Source: an uncultured Clostridia bacterium
GTDB lineage: Bacteria; Bacillota; Clostridia; Oscillospirales; Ruminococcaceae
NCBI GenBank assembly: GCA_944387915.1
Contig: CALXGT010000025.1
Location: 1 to 47,637, forward strand
DNA length: 47,637 nt
Reading direction: 5' to 3'
The notes under the pieces: model-generated
What the model was told of the DNA's origin: nothing
The model's input: the letters and a program-made list of their open reading frames with translations, nothing else
Databases searched by the model: none
In this document: piece by piece, positions 36,240 to 43,095 of the stretch
Numbering within the stretch: the stretch's first letter is position 1
How the letters are laid out: the number at the start of each line of letters is the position of its first letter
Position numbers and translations under genes: made by a program

Positions 36240-36420
36240 AGAAAATTGCCTCCTTAGATTGAATGTACAGATTGTAATAAAACAAAGCGTTCAAAGCTAT
36301 AGTTTTATTGTATCTGATTTTCAAAATAAAGGCAATAGAAAACCGTAATTTTTGGCGTTGTGACTAAAATTAGACTGTATTTTTGGAAAAGGAGATATGT
36401 AGCCGCAAAAAGCGGCAGGG

Positions 36421-36594
36421 TTACATGATGTGTTCTTCGGCGCAGTTATCCTGAACCAAAGTATCCGGCGGATTTTGTTTTGGGTCATGCCAGTCCGCCA
36501 TGCTGGACTCATCAAATTTCGGACAAAGACGAAGAGCGGGATTGACGCGAAGATCTTCGCGTTTACCGCTTGCTTTACGTTTTTTCTTTCCCAT
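36421..36594 (-). CDS. Small Cys/His-containing protein, unknown
   Basis: A 57-residue protein with a very basic start (MGKKKRKASGKRED) and an acidic remainder that contains two Cys and two His (LCPKFD, ADWHDPKQ, DNCAEEHIM). AAAGGGTGA lies 5 nt before the ATG at 36594. The sequence is low in chance-like features and looks conserved-gene-like, but no family is recognised. It follows nothing on the minus strand and sits 180 nt beyond the esterase promoter region. Confidence 0.5.
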   Translation of the reverse strand: MGKKKRKASGKREDLRVNPALRLCPKFDESSMADWHDPKQNPPDTLVQDNCAEEHIM

Positions 36595-36745
36595 AGTATC
36601 ACCCTTTTTTATCATTCCCGCGCAAAACTTAAAATTGAATGATAATCTTTACCGCCGCCGGTAAAAACGCGATATTGCGCTTGCTGTAACATAATGGTAA
36701 AATAAAAAGGAAATATTTTACTTTTAAAAAGGAAGCGCGAAGCGT

Positions 36746-37762
36746 TTGCTGTTTGAAGGGACAAAAACAGATATGTGGGAAGACATCCAAAAAAAGGCAT
36801 GGGAAATCCTTTTAAATGAAAAAATCCAAGGGGAAATGACCCTCGCGGATCTGGAAGAAATCGGGCGCAAGCGCGGTTTTAGAATCTGTTCTTACAGTCA
36901 AAAAGCCAAAGAGATAGAACAGTCTTCCAGACTGAAAAAGCTTAGCCGCATCTATGACAGTTTTACCGCGACGGATGGCGGTGTGGAGACTGTGTTTTAT
37001 CGGGACAACCTTTCTTCTCAGCGAAAGATACAGGTGGTAGCTTGTGAGCTTGGCCATTTCGTGCTTGGGCATCGAAAGGAAAAAGAATCCAAAGAGGAGA
37101 CGCCGGAGCAGGAAAAAGACGCTGCCGCATTTGCCTGGGAACTGCTTTTGCCGAGTATTGTTTTGGATGCATGCCATATTAGGACAGCCAAAGAAATGGA
37201 AGCGTTGAACCTCTTTGATGTGGAGGGGATACGATACCATTTGTCCGTTCTTTCGAAAAAGAGAAAAAATTCGGAGGATTCTCTTTGCCGGGAGTTGCTG
37301 ACGCAATATCAGCAATTTATCTTGGCGTACCGAAAAAGAGGGAGAAAAAGGAAAATCCCTTTCGCGGTCTGCGCCGGCTTGACAGTGCTGCTTGCGACGG
37401 CCTGCGCGATAGGCGCTGTTTTCGAAAGAGAAAATCGCTGGCTAAGAGAAGAAAACGATTATTTAGCGAAAACCCTTTCGGCGGCGGAATCCTCCCTTTC
37501 CCAGCTTCAAAAGGAAGAGGAAGAAAACCCTTCCGCCGAAGATGAAAATTCAAACACTTCCTCGGATTTTGCTGAAACAAAAGAAAAAGCGGAAAGCGTT
37601 GTTTCGGAAGAAGTCGTTTTTCTTTCTCCCTCCGGCGAGAAATACCATCGGGCGGATTGCCGTTATGTGGGGGACAATTTTATATCTATGTCTCAAGAGG
37701 AAGCGGCCGCGGAAGGGTATGAGCCATGCTCGGTGTGCTGCGGTGATTTGATTTTGGAGTAA
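36746..37762 (+). CDS. Membrane protein with degenerate ImmA/IrrE-like domain and C-terminal Cys motif
   Basis: A 338-residue protein. An N-terminal ImmA/IrrE-like fold (about residues 10-170) has CELGHFVLGHRK where the zinc site HELGH-x4-GH is expected, so the first His is replaced by Cys100. A basic stretch and a membrane helix (about 207-228) follow, then a short coiled coil, an acidic Ser-rich linker and a C-terminal module YHRADCRYV...EGYEPCSVCCGD. That last module resembles the Ada-like metal-binding tail found on many secreted nucleases. Start is uncertain: TTG at 36746 after AAGGAAG, or ATG at 36773. Likely a membrane stress sensor or antirepressor; inferred. Confidence 0.65.
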   Translation: MLFEGTKTDMWEDIQKKAWEILLNEKIQGEMTLADLEEIGRKRGFRICSYSQKAKEIEQSSRLKKLSRIYDSFTATDGGVETVFYRDNLSSQRKIQVVACELGHFVLGHRKEKESKEETPEQEKDAAAFAWELLLPSIVLDACHIRTAKEMEALNLFDVEGIRYHLSVLSKKRKNSEDSLCRELLTQYQQFILAYRKRGRKRKIPFAVCAGLTVLLATACAIGAVFERENRWLREENDYLAKTLSAAESSLSQLQKEEEENPSAEDENSNTSSDFAETKEKAESVVSEEVVFLSPSGEKYHRADCRYVGDNFISMSQEEAAAEGYEPCSVCCGDLILE

Positions 37763-37798
37763 GAAAAAGGAGTAAGCATTTGCTAACGCCACATAAGG
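37763..37798. repeat. 36-bp imperfect inverted repeat, left copy
   Basis: Begins at the base after the stop codon of the preceding gene. Its reverse complement matches 43055-43090 at 31 of 36 positions, starting with the shared GAAAAAGGAGTAAGCA. The pair brackets the mobile-element genes. Confidence 0.75.
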
Positions 37799-37833
37799 CA
37801 GTAATTTGAAAATAATATTGAAATACAACTTAT

Positions 37834-37897
37834 GGGCGTTGCAAAGGCGAAAGACAGCGTGTGGGAGCAGAAATGCTTTTTACGCTGTCTTTCTTTA
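37834..37897 (+). repeat. Dispersed hairpin repeat, copy 2
   Basis: AAAGACAGCGT (37850-37860) pairs with ACGCTGTCTTT (37882-37892) around AGCA-GAAA-TGCT. Same order of elements as at 31310-31369. Likely terminator-like; both copies follow a gene end. Confidence 0.65.
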
Positions 37898-37972
37898 TGC
37901 CCAAAAATAAAATCGCACATTCGTCAAGTAAAAACTTCCTTGTTACAATACAGATGAAGGATGTAAACGGAT

Positions 37973-38158
37973 ATGCGAAATCAAAAACACTACATAGCGA
38001 TTGATAAAAACGAATGGAGAATTATACTAAATGCTCTTAATGCGCTGCGGAACAATCTGCTGGTAGAAAGCAGATATACGGACGCAGTAGATGATGTTCT
38101 AATCAAAGTAGTCAATGTACCTATTAAGAAATTCAAAATCAGAATCACGGAGGTATAA
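37973..38158 (+). CDS. Small mobile-element protein upstream of TnpV
   Basis: A 61-residue protein (MRNQKHYIAIDKNEWRIIL...) of the kind often found just before tnpV in Clostridial mobile elements. No domain is recognised. Its stop is 4 nt before the tnpV ATG and GGAGG for tnpV lies inside its end, so they are one operon. Confidence 0.6.
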   Translation: MRNQKHYIAIDKNEWRIILNALNALRNNLLVESRYTDAVDDVLIKVVNVPIKKFKIRITEV

Positions 38159-38162
38159 GGTT

Positions 38163-38537
38163 ATGGAAAAAACGATATTTGAGCAGATGGGCGGCACTTA
38201 TACACGGCAAGGAGATTACTACTTTCCTAACCTTTCACTACCAGCCGAAGGAAACAAGCCTATTGGCATTTGGGGGCAACGCCACAAACGCTATTTGCAA
38301 AAGTATAAACGATCTACTTACACTACTCTTCTTACAAGAGGTAAACTCAACTCCTACCTCGCAGATATAAACGAGCAGGCGCAGGAAATGTTTTTTCGGC
38401 TGGTAAAGGAATATGCTGATAATCAAGGCGTGACGGAACAGCTAAAAGCATATAAACCGCTTGAATGGGTGCAGAAAATGAACAACATCCAAAGTACGGT
38501 TAAGGAAGTTATCAATACGGAACTAATTTATGTTTAA
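38163..38537 (+). CDS. tnpV: TnpV-family mobile-element protein
   Basis: A 124-residue protein with the TnpV signatures EKTIFEQMGGTY, IGIWGQRHKRYL, KLNSYLADINEQAQEMFFRL and VTEQLKA. TnpV is carried on Tn4451-type and related mobilisable elements of Clostridia; its exact role is unclear. GGAGG precedes the ATG. It marks the left part of a degraded mobile element. Confidence 0.88.
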   Translation: MEKTIFEQMGGTYTRQGDYYFPNLSLPAEGNKPIGIWGQRHKRYLQKYKRSTYTTLLTRGKLNSYLADINEQAQEMFFRLVKEYADNQGVTEQLKAYKPLEWVQKMNNIQSTVKEVINTELIYV

Positions 38538-38558
38538 AATGGGGTTGTAATGCTTTGG

Positions 38559-38596
38559 GAGGGGCAAGGGTATAAATACCTTGCCCCTCATCTTTT
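38559..38596 (+). terminator. Terminator after tnpV
   Basis: GAGGGGCAAGG/CCTTGCCCCTC followed by ATCTTTT. Confidence 0.85.
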
Positions 38597-38637
38597 GCTT
38601 GGAAAGTGAAAGGGGAATAGCCGAGTCCTTTTATTGC

Positions 38638-38666
38638 TTGAATTAGACACAAATATATGATATACT
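38638..38666 (+). promoter_or_regulatory. Promoter of HTH-lysR operon
   Basis: -35 TTGAAT (38638-38643) and -10 TATACT (38661-38666), 17 bp apart. Confidence 0.7.
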
Positions 38667-38712
38667 TAAGTCAAAACTTCGGATAAACGAACAGTGTGAC
38701 AGAGGGCTTATT

Positions 38713-38916
38713 ATGGATTATTTATCGGTAAGAGAAGCGTCGCGGCTTTGGAACATATCAGAGCGATGGGTTCAAAAGTTATGCGAGAATAATCGTATAG
38801 ACGGTGTGCAACGTTTTGGACGTTCTTGGATGATTCCGAAGGACGCAAAGAAACCATGCGATTTACGGCACGGAAAGCAATCACAAGGAGAAAGCAGTTA
38901 TGCTAAAGCAGATTAA
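38713..38916 (+). CDS. Excisionase-like helix-turn-helix protein
   Basis: A 67-residue winged-helix (HTH_17/excisionase) protein: DYLSVREASRLWNISERWVQKLC and GRSWMIPKDAKKP. It overlaps the lysR start by 17 bp. Could bind mobile-element ends or regulate the next gene. The long motif is the usual HTH_17 pattern. Confidence 0.75.
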   Translation: MDYLSVREASRLWNISERWVQKLCENNRIDGVQRFGRSWMIPKDAKKPCDLRHGKQSQGESSYAKAD

Positions 38917-39790
38917 ATACTTTCAGGCAGTCGTTCGCTGTAACAGCTTCAGCGAAGCCGTCGAGGAATGCTATATATCACAGTCCGCTATTTCACAGCA
39001 GGTGCAGGCGTTAGAACGGGAGCTTGGCGTCACATTGCTAAAGCGGGAAAACCGTCGCTTCTCGCTGACACCTGCGGGCGAGCATTTCTATCGGCAAAGC
39101 CTGATTCTGACAGCGGATTTTGAAAGGCTGTGCAAAGAAACCGTGCAAATCGCCCACGGTGATGATTTTTCCTTACGCATTGGGCATTTGAAGGGCTACG
39201 GCGGTTTAGAATTTCAGAAAGCGGTGGCTGAGTTTGCCCAAAAACACCCCGATGTTCCGATTGATATAGAAACCGGAAATCACGAAGAATTATACGATCT
39301 GCTTCGGACAGACAATGTGGATTTGATCCTAAACGATCAACGGCGGGCTTTTTCCAACGAATATGTCAATGCGGTTCTTACAACCATTGACTGCCATATT
39401 GAGATTTCCGCAAGAAATCCGATTGCAGGAATGGGATATGTAAACGCAAGCGACCTGCGGCACACCCCTTGCATCCTGATTGCTTCTAAAGAACAGCGGG
39501 AACATGAACAAAACTATTATCGTGAGATTTATGGTACCATAAGCCCGGTAATATTCGCTGAGAATTTAGAGGAAGCGCGGTTGATGGTGGTCGGCGGGAA
39601 AGGCTATCTTCCCATTGAGGGAGGATCCCTGCCCGCACAGTATACGGAAACGATTGTCCGCCTGCCTCTCTGTCGGAACAAAGTACCGATCCACCGCAAT
39701 TATTGTGCCTTTTGGAAAGCCGACAATTCAGGCTATTATATCGAGGAATTTGCAGGAATACTGAAAGCACAGTTTAATAAAAACGAATAA
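38900..39790 (+). CDS. LysR-family transcriptional regulator
   Basis: A 296-residue LysR protein: N-terminal HTH (QIKYFQAVVRCNSFSEAVEECYISQSAISQQVQ, sampled; about residues 3-35) and a type-2 periplasmic-binding-like effector domain (SLRIGHLKGYGGLEF to the end). AAGGAG precedes the ATG. The next gene, an aldo/keto reductase, has a promoter with a palindrome between -35 and -10 and is the natural target. Length is normal. Confidence 0.93.
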   Translation: MLKQIKYFQAVVRCNSFSEAVEECYISQSAISQQVQALERELGVTLLKRENRRFSLTPAGEHFYRQSLILTADFERLCKETVQIAHGDDFSLRIGHLKGYGGLEFQKAVAEFAQKHPDVPIDIETGNHEELYDLLRTDNVDLILNDQRRAFSNEYVNAVLTTIDCHIEISARNPIAGMGYVNASDLRHTPCILIASKEQREHEQNYYREIYGTISPVIFAENLEEARLMVVGGKGYLPIEGGSLPAQYTETIVRLPLCRNKVPIHRNYCAFWKADNSGYYIEEFAGILKAQFNKNE

Positions 39791-39799
39791 TGTTATACC

Positions 39800-39830
39800 A
39801 AAAGAGCTTGCTGCGTGCAGGCTCTTTTTC
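39800..39830 (+). terminator. Terminator after lysR-type gene
   Basis: AAAGAGC and TGC pair with GCA and GCTCTTT, followed by TTC. Confidence 0.8.
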
Positions 39831-39869
39831 GTATTAGCTTTTTCTTATGCGAAAGCCTCGAAACTCGAA

Positions 39870-39898
39870 TTGTTCCATAGGGTGCCTATCCGTATAAT
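39870..39898 (+). promoter_or_regulatory. Aldo/keto reductase promoter with inner palindrome
   Basis: -35 TTGTTC (39870-39875), -10 TATAAT (39893-39898), 17 bp apart. ATAGG-GTG-CCTAT (39877-39889) lies in the spacer, a place typical for activator or repressor control. Confidence 0.65.
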
Positions 39899-39946
39899 AT
39901 AAGGTGTTATAAAGCAAAAAACTTTTCGAAAGAGAGAGGAAACAAA

Positions 39947-41338
39947 ATGAATCTATATTTTTCAGACATTAAAAAAAACTTCGGCTTTGGCTGTATGCGT
40001 TTGCCTATGCTGGACGGCGAGGTCGACCAAACCCAGATGTGCGCCATAGTGGATACCTTTCTGGAAAACGGCTTTAATTATTTTGACACCGCCCACGGAT
40101 ACCTCGGCGGCAAGAGTGAAACGGCGCTGCGGGATTTCCTGACAAGCCGCTACTCCCGTGATAAGTACATTTTAACTGACAAGCTGACGAACTTCTTTTT
40201 CAAAAAACAGGAGGATATCCGCCCGTTCTTTGAAGGGCAGCTTGAGGCCTGTGGTGTGGACTATTTCGATTTTTACCTCATGCACGCGCAAAACGCTGAA
40301 AACTTCGCCTTCTTCAAGCAATGCAGAGCCTATGAAACCGCTTTGGAATTGAAAGCGGAGGGGAAATTCAGGCACTTTGGCATTTCGTTCCACGATACGG
40401 CGGACGTACTGGAACAGATATTGACGGAATATCCTCAAATCGAGGTCGTGCAAATACAGCTCAACTATGTGGACTATGACGATCCGGCTGTCCAAAGCCG
40501 CAAGTGTTACGAAATTTGTAGGAAATATGGAAAGCCTGTTATCGTGATGGAGCCGGTTATGAACAGTCTTACAGAGAGCATTAAGACGCAGGGTATTATT
40601 TCTCCGCTGATCGTCCGCCCGATTGAAAATACGGATGAATATGAAGTAGTCAGCGGACACCGCAGACTGCACGCCGCCGTAAAAGCAGGACTTTCAGAAG
40701 TACCTGCTTTGATCTACCCTCTCGACCGAAACGAAGCGGTGATTGCGGTGGTGGACAGCAATCTCCACCGTGAACGGATACTCCCAAGCGAAAAAGCCTT
40801 TGCCTACAAAATGAAAATGGAGGCAATGAAAGCGCAGGGCAAGCGAACGGATTTAACTTTATCGCAAGTTGCGACAAAGTCCGATACCGCCGCCGAAATC
40901 GGCAAGGAACAGGGCGAAAGTCGAGATAAAGTGTTTCGGTATATCCGCTTAACCCATCTCATTCCCGAACTGCTCCAAAAGGTGGACGAGGGCGTGATTG
41001 CACTTAGCCCCGCAGTTGAGCTTTCCTATCTTTCCGAAGAACAACAGAAAATTCTGCTGGACGCTATGTGCCTGAACGAATGTACCCCATCTCACGCACA
41101 GAGTATCCGTATGAAGAAGGCGGCGCAGCAGGGTACGCTTTCTTCGGAAAGTATCTATGAGATTATGTTGGAGGAAAAAGCCAATCAGACCGAGCGTATC
41201 AGCTTTAAAGTGCAGGATTTGAAAGCGTTTTTTTCTTTTTATTACACCCAAAAGCAGATGAGCGATACCATCCTGAAACTGCTTTACGACTACAACAAAA
41301 AATTAGAACGCAGGCGAAACAGCCGTGACGAAAGGTAA
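39947..41338 (+). CDS. Chimera: aldo/keto reductase N-terminus fused in frame to ParB/Spo0J-like protein
   Basis: A 463-residue open frame with two unrelated parts. Residues 1-204 are an aldo/keto reductase with the catalytic tetrad region FDTAHGY, TDKL and LMHAQ, but the barrel stops at VIVMEPV. From Met205 (NSLTESIKTQGIISPLIVRP) to the end it is the ParB family of conjugative elements: VSGHRRLHAA, VDSNLHRERILPSEKAFAYKM, RADLT-like KRTDLTLSQ and a C-terminal helical part. The ParB start (about 60 residues) and the reductase end are lost. GGAG lies 6 nt before the in-frame ATG at 40559, so a shortened ParB could be made alone. Probably a deletion fusion. Confidence 0.85.
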   Translation: MNLYFSDIKKNFGFGCMRLPMLDGEVDQTQMCAIVDTFLENGFNYFDTAHGYLGGKSETALRDFLTSRYSRDKYILTDKLTNFFFKKQEDIRPFFEGQLEACGVDYFDFYLMHAQNAENFAFFKQCRAYETALELKAEGKFRHFGISFHDTADVLEQILTEYPQIEVVQIQLNYVDYDDPAVQSRKCYEICRKYGKPVIVMEPVMNSLTESIKTQGIISPLIVRPIENTDEYEVVSGHRRLHAAVKAGLSEVPALIYPLDRNEAVIAVVDSNLHRERILPSEKAFAYKMKMEAMKAQGKRTDLTLSQVATKSDTAAEIGKEQGESRDKVFRYIRLTHLIPELLQKVDEGVIALSPAVELSYLSEEQQKILLDAMCLNECTPSHAQSIRMKKAAQQGTLSSESIYEIMLEEKANQTERISFKVQDLKAFFSFYYTQKQMSDTILKLLYDYNKKLERRRNSRDER

Positions 41339-41347
41339 GGTGGCAAT

Positions 41348-41626
41348 ATGAAGAAAATAGATATTTATCCGAATAACGAAGTCATATATGCTCTGCCACC
41401 CGAGCCGATAGATGAAAACGAGCCGGTTTGTCTGGTGGATTATATGCTGCCTCAAAACGGAGAACGCAGTCTGGATTACAGCAGGATGCGCCGCTTCGGG
41501 GAGGACGATTTCAAGCTGAAGATCGGCGGGACAACCTATGAAATCTCCACACATTTTAATCCCAAAGGCAGGCAATGCGTTATGGAGCAATTCAAGGAAC
41601 TGATCCTGTCTGAAAAGCTGATTTAA
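41348..41626 (+). CDS. TnpW-like mobile-element protein
   Basis: A 92-residue protein. The C-terminal half KLKIGGTTYEISTHFNPKGRQ, cited in part, matches the TnpW pattern (IGxTTYxVxxHF...). Function is unknown; TnpW travels with TnpX-type recombinases. The preceding chimera ends 9 nt upstream. The recombinase frame begins right after its stop. Confidence 0.65.
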   Translation: MKKIDIYPNNEVIYALPPEPIDENEPVCLVDYMLPQNGERSLDYSRMRRFGEDDFKLKIGGTTYEISTHFNPKGRQCVMEQFKELILSEKLI

Positions 41627-41666
41627 CCATCGCACAGTAGAAAAAGGCAGCAAGGTACAGGAGCGA

Positions 41667-42995
41667 GTGGACACTTTGACCGGCGACGGCGTGGAGATGA
41701 TGCCGTTCCACAATATTTTCAACGAGTGGTATGCGGCGCAGACTTCCAAGAAAATCCGTGCGGTGTGGCAGTCCAAAGCGGATAACGGCAAACGGGTATC
41801 TTCTTCTGCTCCGTTTGGGTACAGAAAAGACCCAAATGATAAAGAGAAATGGCTGATTGACGAGCCGGCCGCCGAAGTGGTGCATAAAATCTATGCGCTT
41901 TGCCTTGCCGGGCGTGGCCCCTCACAGATTGCGAGGCAGTTGGAGAAAGAGAAAATCCTTGTTCCCTCCGCCTACTATGAATCTATCGGAAGAAGTCACG
42001 CACAGAAAGTACCGGCGAATCCGTACTGTTGGGATCAGAAAACCGTTGTCGGTATTCTTGAAAACAGGCAGTATACCGGCTGTGCGGTAAATTTCAAGAC
42101 CACCACCGTCAGCTACAAGGTGCATAAAACCATTTACAAGCCAGTGGAGGAACATCAGATCATTCCGAATATGCAGGAGCCGATTGTTTCGGAGGAACAA
42201 TGGCTGAGGGTGCAGGAGCTCCGCAAACACCGCCGCCGACCGACGGCTACGGGCAGGACAAGCCTGTTTTCGGGATTGGTGTACTGCCTCGACTGCGGAG
42301 CAAAGCTGCATTTCTGCGCCGCAAAGAGCCTGAAACGCAATCAGGAGTTTTGGCGGTATTCCAATTACAAAGACGGCAGAGAGACTTGCCAAATCCATTA
42401 TATCCGAGATGTAGTACTTGAAAATCTTGTGTTTGAAGCCATCAGCGGTTTAGCGGATTTTGTGAAATGCCACGAAACGGTATTTCTGTATATGCTGGCG
42501 AAGAAAACGAACGCCATGCGGCAGAAAGAACATAAAAAGCTGCAACAGACAGTGGAACAGGATACAAATAGAATTGCCGAAATCGACAGACTGATTGAAA
42601 AGGTGTTCGAGCAGAACGCAAGCGGCATACTCTCTGATGAACGCTTTTCCAAATTGCTCCAAAGCTACGAAAAAGAGCAGAAAGCACTGACGCAGGATGT
42701 TTCCGACAGTCAAAAGACCTTGCAGGAAGCGAAGCAGAAGGTTACGGATTTAAGGCTGCTGCTCCGAACACTTCGTGCAATGACGGATATTGCGGAGCTT
42801 ACGCCAACGCTTGTAAACTCACTGATTGAGCGCATTGAAGTCCACAACAACGACAAGGCAAGCGGCCACTGTTATGTGAAAGTGGTTATTTACTTCACGG
42901 CGGTGGGAATGATCAATATTCCTACCGAACAGGAAATCCTTGTTATGATGAAGGAAATACGGGAAAATCCACAGGACTTCCGCTTTGTAGCATAA
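41667..42995 (+). CDS. Large serine recombinase lacking its N-terminal catalytic domain
   Basis: A 442-residue remainder of a TnpX/TndX-type recombinase. It starts at MDTLTGDGVEMMPFHNIFNEWY, cited in part, with the recombinase domain (KADNGKRVSSSAPFGY, DEPAAEVVHKIY), the zinc ribbon CLDCGAKLHF...C, and a C-terminal coiled coil. The resolvase domain with its catalytic Ser (about 130 residues) is missing. The in-frame codons just upstream (NHRTVEKGSKVQER) still read as recombinase but run into a stop at the tnpW end, so the break lies at 41630. It is therefore inactive in this form. Confidence 0.85.
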   Translation: MDTLTGDGVEMMPFHNIFNEWYAAQTSKKIRAVWQSKADNGKRVSSSAPFGYRKDPNDKEKWLIDEPAAEVVHKIYALCLAGRGPSQIARQLEKEKILVPSAYYESIGRSHAQKVPANPYCWDQKTVVGILENRQYTGCAVNFKTTTVSYKVHKTIYKPVEEHQIIPNMQEPIVSEEQWLRVQELRKHRRRPTATGRTSLFSGLVYCLDCGAKLHFCAAKSLKRNQEFWRYSNYKDGRETCQIHYIRDVVLENLVFEAISGLADFVKCHETVFLYMLAKKTNAMRQKEHKKLQQTVEQDTNRIAEIDRLIEKVFEQNASGILSDERFSKLLQSYEKEQKALTQDVSDSQKTLQEAKQKVTDLRLLLRTLRAMTDIAELTPTLVNSLIERIEVHNNDKASGHCYVKVVIYFTAVGMINIPTEQEILVMMKEIRENPQDFRFVA

Positions 42996-43003
42996 CAAAA
43001 GAA

Positions 43004-43037
43004 TACGGTGTAACCCATTTTACTGAGTTACACCGTA
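43004..43037. terminator. Hairpin shared by recombinase and surface-protein 3' ends
   Basis: TACGGTGTAAC (43004-43014) pairs with GTTACACCGTA (43027-43037). On the minus strand it is followed by TTCTTTT, so it most likely ends the surface-protein gene; on the plus strand it lies just after the recombinase stop. Confidence 0.65.
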
Positions 43038-43054
43038 CCCCTACATAAATACTT

Positions 43055-43090
43055 CCTTATCTGGCGTTGCCATTTGCTTACTCCTTTTTC
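43055..43090. repeat. 36-bp imperfect inverted repeat, right copy
   Basis: Reverse complement matches 37763-37798 at 31 of 36 positions. It lies 5 bp from the stop of the surface-protein gene. Confidence 0.75.
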
Positions 43091-43095
43091 AGGCC

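Noticed and set aside
37763..43090. Insertion sequence with DDE transposase
   Set aside because: No DDE transposase; the genes are of serine-recombinase/TnpV-TnpW type.
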